Shown in pieces: positions 4,833 through 11,181 of a stretch of DNA of 24,265 nt. The translations under genes were made by a program, and so were the position numbers. The stretch comes from a virus: positions 1 to 24,265 of IMG/VR virus record IMGVR_UViG_3300007345_000269. One strand, given 5' to 3'. The notes under the pieces were generated by a model. That model was not told the DNA's origin. It searched no databases and worked only from the letters and a program-made list of their open reading frames with translations. The number at the start of each line of letters is the position of its first letter. Position 1 is the first letter of the stretch.

Positions 4833-5224
4833 TTCGTTAATCCTTTTGACTTTTCATAACTACGCATCCCGCCCAATCCTAATAACCCTAATAGTACAGT
4901 CATAAGACTATCCATGTCAAAAGCAGGGTAAGGCACAGCTTCTATTCCCATGTAGGCTGTCACTACATCCATAGTAGGGAACACTAAAAAGTGGGCAAAT
5001 AAAGCTAAGCTACAGCACCAACCAACACTAGGACGCCAGCCCGACACAAACAGGTTTCTTGACTTGGCCTCTTCAGCATTTATCGCCAACTGGCCTTTCG
5101 CTAATTCCTGCGCGTGGTTGTCTGCCATTGTCGCTAGATCGTGGGCTAACTTGTTCTTCTGATCCTTGTCCTCTATGAACTTGTCCAGTAATCCTGTCAC
5201 TGGCCCTATTAACGCTTGCAACAT
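4829..5224 (-). CDS. Holin, GTA_holin_3TM type
   Basis: A 131-residue membrane protein. The N-terminal half (residues 1-58) is a charged amphipathic helix. Then comes the signature W63-R-P-S-V-G-W, followed by hydrophobic segments at about 67-92 and 104-121 and a basic tail R-S-Y-E-K-S-K-G. This is the layout of the 'holin of 3TMs, for gene-transfer release' family (PF11351), known from gene transfer agents and phages of alphaproteobacteria. It would form the membrane lesion that releases the downstream GH24 lysozyme. A strong AGGAGAAGG site precedes ATG 5224. Among the several membrane proteins in the cassette this is the best holin candidate. Confidence 0.8.
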   Translation of the reverse strand: MLQALIGPVTGLLDKFIEDKDQKNKLAHDLATMADNHAQELAKGQLAINAEEAKSRNLFVSGWRPSVGWCCSLALFAHFLVFPTMDVVTAYMGIEAVPYPAFDMDSLMTVLLGLLGLGGMRSYEKSKGLTK

Positions 5225-5284
5225 TTTGCCTTCTCCTATTAGCTAAAGCCTGTGCTGTAGTAGTTCGGTTATTCATACTCCAAA

Positions 5285-5626
5285 TCATTTTGTTAATTTT
5301 CCATCGGTATATGCATTGGCCCCAAAATAAGCCGCAACAAGAGCAGAGTTAGCTACAAAATAAGTAGGAGCAATATTTCCTATGATTGTTGCCGCACTGT
5401 CATATCCAAGCATAGCTGTAATTAAAATAGCCGCTGGATAATTTAAAGTTCCAAACAAAGCAAACCAAGTCATGTACCTCATTGAGTCACGCCTAGCATC
5501 TGCATCTTCAAGTTCTTTTCTTTTAAACTCTAACGCCATAGACAACTCTTCATCGCAAAGAACATTATCTCCGTTAGTATCAAACTTTGAATAAGCACTA
5601 TCTTTCTGTAACTTTTTTTGCGTCAT
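5285..5626 (-). CDS. Membrane protein with an EF-hand calcium-binding loop
   Basis: A 113-residue protein. Residues 16-27 form a canonical 12-residue EF-hand loop, with ligands D16, N18, D20, V22 (backbone), C24 and E27 and the usual hydrophobic at position 8 (L23). A charged helix (28-48) leads to two predicted membrane segments, about 51-73 and 84-102. A single EF-hand needs a partner, so dimerisation is likely. Its place in the lysis cassette suggests a holin-like or antiholin-like role that senses divalent cations, but that is inference. The start shares a base with the upstream gene's stop (TAATG). The EF-loop helix is short on the N-terminal side, which could weaken binding. Confidence 0.65.
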   Translation of the reverse strand: MTQKKLQKDSAYSKFDTNGDNVLCDEELSMALEFKRKELEDADARRDSMRYMTWFALFGTLNYPAAILITAMLGYDSAATIIGNIAPTYFVANSALVAAYFGANAYTDGKLTK

Positions 5627-5826
5627 TACGCTCTCTTGTATTTGTTCTCACATTTATAAGACACTGACTTGTAGGGGGCTGGGAATAAAAGCTGTGTGTC
5701 TTGGAACATCTGAAGTACACGCTCAATACACTCAGACTGTCTATCGTATGGGCCTTTAGCATCTATTACTTTAATGCAATCACTACCAAGTAGCGGGGCA
5801 CATATTATAAGAACAGCAGTAAACAT
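5626..5826 (-). CDS. Small four-cysteine protein with hydrophobic N-terminus
   Basis: A 66-residue protein with a short hydrophobic start (M-F-T-A-V-L-I-I-C-A-P-L-L-G), then C17, G25-P-Y-D-R-Q-S-E-C33 and a closing K-C59-E. The G-P-Y...E-C pattern is one I associate with small exported proteins of marine phages. The N-terminal segment may be a signal sequence and the cysteines may form disulphides in the periplasm. No clear lipobox is seen, so a lipoprotein (o-spanin) is not supported. It shares the stop/start base with both neighbours (TGATG upstream, TAATG downstream). The function is unknown, with a role in lysis or superinfection suggested only by position. Confidence 0.55.
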   Translation of the reverse strand: MFTAVLIICAPLLGSDCIKVIDAKGPYDRQSECIERVLQMFQDTQLLFPAPYKSVSYKCENKYKRA

Positions 5827-6296
5827 CAGTCACCTGCAAAGATTATTGATAATGTAATACATGCAACCACAAAAATTAAAGCAAGAAGAGATATACCAAC
5901 TGTCTTAGCAACCTCCATCATCTCATGGTTCTTGCGGTTCTGTTCTATCTGTTGTTCCTTTGCTTCTTGCTTGGCTTCCTGTATGCGTCTAGCTCGTTCA
6001 TTGACAATGCTTTGCCAAGTTCCGTGACCAAACCTTTGGTCTACCATTACAGAAACCTCATACAGCTTCTCAGCCGCCAGCTTTGCATCTATAGTTTCTT
6101 TAGCTACAGTGTTAACACTAAACTGACTAGCACCAGCCTTCTTGTTCCTGGCTTTCTGAGCTTGTTGCTCACCAAGAAACAAGTTGTCTATGTGCCCAGC
6201 TATCTCACCAATGTCATTAGCTGTACCGATAGCGGACTTGATGCCATCTACAGCAGATTTAACAAGAGCAATCCCTGCAAGGGTTTCAGCTATCAT
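5826..6296 (-). CDS. Coiled-coil protein with C-terminal membrane anchor
   Basis: A 156-residue protein. The N-terminus (M-I-A-E-T-L-A-G-I-A-L-V-K-S-A-V-D) is an amphipathic helix. The middle carries the R-F-G-H-G-T-W-Q-S-I-V-N-E-R-A-R-R-I-Q-E-A-K block, which I recognise from a family of small marine phage proteins. A Gln/Glu/Lys-rich coiled coil follows, and the last 25 residues (V-G-I-S-L-L-A-L-I-F-V-V-A-C-I-T) form one membrane helix. It is tail-anchored, the reverse of an i-spanin. ATG 6296 with GGA nearby is preferred over TTG 6368, which would run through the upstream small gene. It sits at the head of the lysis and accessory set; function unknown. Confidence 0.6.
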   Translation of the reverse strand: MIAETLAGIALVKSAVDGIKSAIGTANDIGEIAGHIDNLFLGEQQAQKARNKKAGASQFSVNTVAKETIDAKLAAEKLYEVSVMVDQRFGHGTWQSIVNERARRIQEAKQEAKEQQIEQNRKNHEMMEVAKTVGISLLALIFVVACITLSIIFAGD

Positions 6297-6450
6297 TACG
6301 TTTCCGATACATAGAGTAAGCTCTGCCACACACCACAACAAAAGATACAACAGCAGTAGCCAAAGCAAACCAGCCTGTTAAAGCATTAACCCACAGCGGA
6401 GCTGTTATCCCACCACCTATAATGGCTATGTCAGTGTGAATGTCTTTCAT
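6286..6450 (-). CDS. Small membrane protein, possible holin
   Basis: A 54-residue ORF that fills an otherwise empty gap between the fibre assembly gene and the coiled-coil gene. After M-K-D-I-H-T-D there is a hydrophobic I-A-I-I-G-G-G-I-T-A-P-L-W-V stretch and then A-L-T-G-W-F-A-L-A-T-A-V-V-S-F-V-V-V-C-G, one clear membrane helix. A basic tail, R-A-Y-S-M-Y-R-K-R-N, follows. One or two membrane segments and a positively charged C-terminus suit a small holin or a pinholin-like partner. A longer start at 6462 is possible. It overlaps the next gene by 11 bases. The ribosome-binding site is weak. Confidence 0.5.
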   Translation of the reverse strand: MKDIHTDIAIIGGGITAPLWVNALTGWFALATAVVSFVVVCGRAYSMYRKRNDS

Positions 6451-6451
6451 C

Positions 6452-7000
6452 TTATAACTCATCAGGCCAGTTATTTATTGGTGGTTTGCCATTCGGCTCA
6501 CCATCACTATCAACAGGCGTGTCAAACAAAGCCATGAACGCATCAATGTCTGACGCATTGTCTATTGCTGTTTCGATTGTGCCAGAAGAAGTACGAACAG
6601 CGGCTCTATAATTTGCAACTGCGGTGCTGAGTGTCTTACTGCTATCTTCTTGCAAGCGGATAACCATCCAGTCAGTACCAGCTAACAACGCACCAGCCGT
6701 AACTTTTGTCTGAGCCTTGTACTGCGACTTTAGCCCAAGTGTTACGCCCTGTTCGCCTGTCATATCATCGACAACAGCGTTGCCATCATCATCGACCCAG
6801 AGCGTGTCATCAAGGTCACGGGCTACGCCAGCCGACCAGTAGAAGCGATTGTCAAATGGTGCTGGGTCATCTTCCCAAACAAGCCCCTTGTCGGCTTTTG
6901 TAGTGTTATCCCAGACCATCCAATTATACGGATGCTGAGTACCAGAGCTATCAACCCAAGCCTTACCCGCCCGAATGATTTTGTTGTTGTATTTCCACAT
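6452..7000 (-). CDS. Tail-fibre assembly protein (probable)
   Basis: A 182-residue protein just downstream of the two fibre genes. Residues 101-140 carry L-L-A-G-T-D-W-M-V-I-R followed by Y-R-A-A-V-R, a variant of the L-L-x-x-T-D-W-x-x-x-R...Y-R-x-x-L-R motif of phage tail-fibre assembly (chaperone) proteins. The N-terminal part is rich in Trp and Asp (V-W-E-D-D-P-A-P-F-D-N-R-F-Y-W) and may contact the fibre tip. Such proteins help trimeric fibres fold and may stay bound to them. ATG 7000 has GGAG six bases upstream. The start is only nine bases after the receptor-binding gene ends. A structural fibre-tip protein is the main alternative. Confidence 0.6.
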   Translation of the reverse strand: MWKYNNKIIRAGKAWVDSSGTQHPYNWMVWDNTTKADKGLVWEDDPAPFDNRFYWSAGVARDLDDTLWVDDDGNAVVDDMTGEQGVTLGLKSQYKAQTKVTAGALLAGTDWMVIRLQEDSSKTLSTAVANYRAAVRTSSGTIETAIDNASDIDAFMALFDTPVDSDGEPNGKPPINNWPDEL

Positions 7001-7009
7001 TGTAAGCTC

Positions 7010-9532
7010 CTATCGGGCGTTAGAATATTTAAAAGGCTGTTCGGCAAATGCTAAAAATATATGAGTATTGGAGGCACCCATATCCCCTGTGCTTGCACGG
7101 ATTTTAAACCCGTTACTCAAAAAATCTACTTCGTTTCCTCGATTAGAAATTGTAGTTTCAGTGCCAGCGTCATTTGCGGCTAGTGAACGAGTGTTTCCAT
7201 TGGTATTAGGGTAAACTTTATTATCAGTTATCATCCAAAAACCTGACGCACCTGCCTCTTTAATCATAACCCAAGCGGGGCGGAAATTTAGCGACACATA
7301 GGTGCCGTCAGCGTTTCCATTTCCGGTGTAACTGCCAGCCTTACAGTACCCGTCGATGTCTGCAAAGCAATAAGCTATGTAGTCTTCATCGGTTGCATTT
7401 GTTTGATGATTTGAGCCAACTGAAAAAACCGAATCGCTAGGAGTTGTGTCATTCCAAACTTGCGCCGCACTTGCTGACCCATTACTTTCATTCAGCTTCA
7501 AATAATTACCAGCACCGATTGCATTGTGATAAACAGCCCAGTCATCTCCTTGGTCTAGGTTTTTAGCAATAACCATTGTCGGTGCTGTAGCTACTCCACC
7601 AACCGTTAAATTATGCGGTATCGTATGACCCGCTGTGCCGTTACCAGTATATTTAATAATAGAAAAGCCAGCATCAGTATTTACAGAACCAGCGTAAGTT
7701 TTTGCTGTGCCTGACCCTGTTGTGTTGCCAGACACGGCTGTGCCAGCTTTCCAATTCCAAGAGACTATGCCTTTTGCGTTTTCATTTAATGCACCATCAC
7801 CACCAACAGTAAAACCGTCAGTGCCAAACGCTGTTAAGCCGTTGGCTTTTGTTGTTTCAGTAGAAGTTCCAGTTATTTCAAGACGCTTCTCAACGCCTCT
7901 AACAGAATCATACATTACATGATTGTAAGTGTTGCCCCTGTTTTTGCCCCAGACCCAATCCGGCTGGAAGCCAACGCCAGTAATGCTTTGAGTACCACTG
8001 TTGCCAGTGTATAGCACCGTATTGAAATAATCCTCACCCGAAATTATCGCTGGCTCTGGCAGGTTGGCTGTACACAAAGATGTGTAGCCAGAAGGAACAG
8101 CATACTCAAACGTCCCGATGCCATTGCTGTCAGTATTTGCAGAGGAAACATTCGCGCTGTCTTGCCCAAAGTTCACTTCCCAGCCTCCACCAGAACCACC
8201 GTTATGAGCGAAAAATGGTATGTATGTTACGCCTTCAGTGAGAAGAAAAACTCTGTTTGTACCATCTGAAAAATCAGGAGTGCCGTTAATATAAACGCCG
8301 TTTACAGCAACCCACACCCAGCGATTATCCATGTCTATAGCGAAGCTAACAGTTCCACTCGCTTGAGTGTCTATATGACTTTGAAAATTGTTAGTGTTGC
8401 CAAGACTGCTGTTTCTAATTGAATTTTTATGGCTATACCAGATGATATAATCACCTGCTGTATTGATAAAATTAGCAGTCTTACCGACTACAGGAATCGT
8501 TGAATCAAATACTCCTGCAAAGCATGTTAAAGAACCACCAGTATTTGCTCCGCTAAAATCGCCTTCCCAATACCATTTGCCAGAGAGAGGTAGTGACATT
8601 GTTGCTGGTGCAATCGTATATCCAGAACCAGAAGTTGAGTTCATTGCGGCTTTCAAATTGCCTTCGCTTAGAGTGACGGAACTACTTGCTTTATGCAGTG
8701 GGTTCATCGTAGCAAAATTATTCGTCGGGCTGTCTGGCACCACATCTGAAGCAACAAGGGCGGAGACAGCGAAGTTATTGCCAAGACCGGACTGGTCATC
8801 TCCAATATTAGTTTGAGCCGTTGTGTCTTGGGCTGTTGTTGCAGTTCCTGTAGCTTCAAACGTGAGGTGAAAGCCATTATCGCCGTAGGTCAAACCGCTA
8901 CTAATATCCTTCGGAATCCATATGCCGTCCTTTAGCTCTCCAAAACTATCATGACTCACAGCCGCAGAATCTATCGACACAAATTCAGCTATGTAACCGT
9001 CAAAGTAATTGCCTGTGCTTCTGCCAATATAAGTTAATTTGTTATTAGTGAATTGGCTGTTTTCCGAAGTAGTAGGATAATCTGCACTATCAAAAACAGT
9101 TTCTCTTACGCCGTTGATGTACAGCTTGAGACGGTCAGTCTCTGTTGAATTATCGCGGTCAAAGATTAAATGGATGTGATACCAACTGCTGACATCTCTG
9201 AAAACCCTAGTGGTATCTAATTGTGATGTAGCACTACCAGCGGATTCAGTTCTGTATCTTAGCGTGTCATCAGACAGAAATTGAATAACAGACGAGTCAT
9301 TGTGGTTACTGGGAAACGAACTTCCTACAGCATACATCATTTGCGTACTGCCTAGATTTCCACGCTTCACCCAGAATGATGTAGTGTTTAAGTTTCTGCC
9401 GTTTGAACTATTTGCATCAGGGTTTCTGCTAAGATGTGCGCTATCGCCATCCTCGAACCTCAAAGACTGGCTTATGCTGTGCGGATAGAAGCCAGAAGCT
9501 GGGCTAGATAACCATTTATCAGAACTAAACAT
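7010..9532 (-). CDS. Receptor-binding protein with LamG, SPRY and DUF7483 repeats
   Basis: An 840-residue protein with no membrane or signal segments and very rich in Ser, Thr, Gly and Asn, as expected for an exposed fibre. Residues about 45-195 form a LamG/ConA-like domain (W-Y-H-I-H-L-I-F-D, L-K-L-Y-I-N-G-V, Y-I-G-R, G-Y-I-A-E-F). Residues about 315-460 look like a SPRY domain (G-K-W-Y-W-E, C-F-A-G-V, W-V-W-V-A-V-N-G, I-P-F-F-A). From 500 to 840 are three similar units of DUF7483 type, each with Y-T-G-N near its start (508, 628, 735). Both lectin-like folds can bind glycans. It most likely recognises a host surface sugar, carried on the upstream tail fibre to which it is coupled (TAATG). 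Confidence 0.7.
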   Translation of the reverse strand: MFSSDKWLSSPASGFYPHSISQSLRFEDGDSAHLSRNPDANSSNGRNLNTTSFWVKRGNLGSTQMMYAVGSSFPSNHNDSSVIQFLSDDTLRYRTESAGSATSQLDTTRVFRDVSSWYHIHLIFDRDNSTETDRLKLYINGVRETVFDSADYPTTSENSQFTNNKLTYIGRSTGNYFDGYIAEFVSIDSAAVSHDSFGELKDGIWIPKDISSGLTYGDNGFHLTFEATGTATTAQDTTAQTNIGDDQSGLGNNFAVSALVASDVVPDSPTNNFATMNPLHKASSSVTLSEGNLKAAMNSTSGSGYTIAPATMSLPLSGKWYWEGDFSGANTGGSLTCFAGVFDSTIPVVGKTANFINTAGDYIIWYSHKNSIRNSSLGNTNNFQSHIDTQASGTVSFAIDMDNRWVWVAVNGVYINGTPDFSDGTNRVFLLTEGVTYIPFFAHNGGSGGGWEVNFGQDSANVSSANTDSNGIGTFEYAVPSGYTSLCTANLPEPAIISGEDYFNTVLYTGNSGTQSITGVGFQPDWVWGKNRGNTYNHVMYDSVRGVEKRLEITGTSTETTKANGLTAFGTDGFTVGGDGALNENAKGIVSWNWKAGTAVSGNTTGSGTAKTYAGSVNTDAGFSIIKYTGNGTAGHTIPHNLTVGGVATAPTMVIAKNLDQGDDWAVYHNAIGAGNYLKLNESNGSASAAQVWNDTTPSDSVFSVGSNHQTNATDEDYIAYCFADIDGYCKAGSYTGNGNADGTYVSLNFRPAWVMIKEAGASGFWMITDNKVYPNTNGNTRSLAANDAGTETTISNRGNEVDFLSNGFKIRASTGDMGASNTHIFLAFAEQPFKYSNAR

Positions 9533-11127
9533 TAGCTGAACGCCAGTTGTGGTGCGCCTAACAAGATAGAGTTGTCTGCTTTAATAATGTAAGGCACAAC
9601 ATCATAAGCATTGTTCGTTGCTGAGATTGTTAGTCCAGCACCGCCAGCCGATTCATAATCACCATGCAAAGACAGAGTTGCCGCCGCACCTGATGAAGGG
9701 TTGATAAAGATGATAGTGCCTGTCTGACCTATCTGACTGGCCTCTGTGGTAGGCGCGGCTAATGTGTTAGAGCCAGCTGCTAGGGTAATTATGAAGTTTT
9801 GATATGTGTCGAAGTCCAGCACACCGCTAGTTGCAGATAGAGCAGCTGTATAAGTTGATGGAACCTGTGCCTTAGTAAAGGTGTTCTGGTCGCTTGTCTT
9901 AACTACAACGCCCTGCAAACTCACTGCACCAGATGACACTGTAAAATCAGCAGTTGCAAAAGAAGCTATGCCTTTGTTGGATACAGTTGCATCCTCCCCA
10001 GCAATAGTAAGCGTGTCAGTTGCGGATACAGTAGCATCAATGCCCTCGCCGCTAGTTATTGTAAGAGTATTGCCATTGTCGATAGACTGCGTTGTAGACC
10101 CGTCTGTAAGACTAAATCCGCCAGATGCGTCTACACCTGAGTAACTAAAGTCAACTCTAATGCCATCAGTATTACTAAATGATCCGTTAGAAACAACATG
10201 CGTAACCGGCACCTTAGTATAGCCAGACGCATCAGTTACAGCACCAGAAACTTTGAACACTGCAAAAGTAGATGCTGTTCCTTCTTTCTCAATATGAATG
10301 ATGCCACGGGCCGTTGCGTTTGATATATCGTCAAAGCTTTGAACAAAACCGCTAATATCAACTGAGTTATCATCAGCGTCATCTATATACAAAATGCTTA
10401 CACTGCTTATTGTACCGTTGTTAAATGCCAACTTACCAGCACCAGGGTCGGCATCAGAAGTGGCTGAACTCCAAGTCATCTGCAAGCCAGCACTATTACC
10501 TGTTGCTCCTGTTGCACCTGTAGGAATACCTAGCGCTAACGCTAAAGCACCAGTTCCGACTGTGTAAGTGGCTGATGCTGTAGGGCTACCACCAACAGAC
10601 ACAGATGATGCTGTAGCTGACACAGTATCAACCTTGCCCTCAGTAACAGAAAGCTCACCACTACCGTCAAAACCAAGTATTTTGTTAGCTCTAGCTGTTG
10701 CTCCAACGGTAAATTCCGTAGATGTCATAGTGTTTGTACGAGAAATCTTGATAGATCTGCCCTGCTCCTCTGCAATTTCTTGAGCAATAAACGTTAGCTT
10801 ATCAAGAGCGTCTTCATGCGAGGCTGCTGGGAAAGGGTCATTAGGAGTGTAATCAGTTGTTTGAGTTTGTGCCGTTGATCTTAGCAGAACAACAGTCTCT
10901 CCATCCGCAGGAGCAGAACCGAATGTAATATTTCCGCCAGTTGCTACACCTACATTTGAAACCGTGTAATGAGTTGTCTTTGTTTTGACAGTTTCAGCAC
11001 CAGTAGAATCGGTTTTAATAATGACAGTAATATCGTCATCATCAAATATCTTAAAGTCATACGGAAAGACAGTAGTGGTGCCGTCACCGTCTGCACTTTT
11101 CTTTGTTGTAACGCTACTAACTGTCAT
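9532..11127 (-). CDS. Tail fibre with T7 gp17-type N-terminal domain
   Basis: A 531-residue fibre. The first 150 residues match the Phage_T7_tail domain that joins the fibre to the tail: F21-P-Y-D-F, D-D-I-T-V, the L-L-R-S-T block, then H104[17 protein letters not shown] and R-S-I. Residues 196-211 ([15 protein letters not shown]) form a short collagen-like Gly-x-Thr stretch. Beyond it is a Ser/Thr/Gly-rich beta shaft. The last 60 residues may form the trimer tip. T7 gp17 is of similar size (553 residues) but has a different tip. GGAG precedes the ATG and a sigma70-like promoter lies 21 bases upstream. It probably carries the LamG/SPRY protein encoded next. Confidence 0.85.
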   Translation of the reverse strand: MTVSSVTTKKSADGDGTTTVFPYDFKIFDDDDITVIIKTDSTGAETVKTKTTHYTVSNVGVATGGNITFGSAPADGETVVLLRSTAQTQTTDYTPNDPFPAASHEDALDKLTFIAQEIAEEQGRSIKISRTNTMTSTEFTVGATARANKILGFDGSGELSVTEGKVDTVSATASSVSVGGSPTASATYTVGTGALALALGIPTGATGATGNSAGLQMTWSSATSDADPGAGKLAFNNGTISSVSILYIDDADDNSVDISGFVQSFDDISNATARGIIHIEKEGTASTFAVFKVSGAVTDASGYTKVPVTHVVSNGSFSNTDGIRVDFSYSGVDASGGFSLTDGSTTQSIDNGNTLTITSGEGIDATVSATDTLTIAGEDATVSNKGIASFATADFTVSSGAVSLQGVVVKTSDQNTFTKAQVPSTYTAALSATSGVLDFDTYQNFIITLAAGSNTLAAPTTEASQIGQTGTIIFINPSSGAAATLSLHGDYESAGGAGLTISATNNAYDVVPYIIKADNSILLGAPQLAFS

Positions 11128-11147
11128 GTCTATCTCCGTGTTGGCCT

Positions 11148-11175
11148 ATTATATCAAAAAATAGAGTTGTGTGAA
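11148..11175 (-). promoter_or_regulatory. Internal sigma70-like promoter for the fibre and lysis genes
   Basis: In the 54-base gap before the tail fibre gene the minus strand reads TTCACA (11175-11170), a 16-base spacer, then a perfect TATAAT (11153-11148). Transcription would start near 11141, about 14 bases before the ATG, leaving a short leader that still holds the GGAG site. Most late genes touch or overlap, so this gap is unusual. The promoter would let fibre, assembly and lysis genes be expressed more strongly or later than the head genes. Confidence 0.5.
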
Positions 11176-11181
11176 AGGATC

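Noticed and set aside
5073-5288. 71-residue Arg-rich ORF on the minus strand with an ATGA junction at 5285-5288
   Set aside because: Most of it overlaps the holin gene in another frame and its composition is that of an out-of-frame reading; the holin has a strong ribosome-binding site of its own.
6297-6368. TTG start at 6368 giving the coiled-coil protein an N-terminal membrane helix
   Set aside because: The extension runs out of frame through the small membrane gene at 6286-6450 and lacks a ribosome-binding site; ATG 6296 is better supported.
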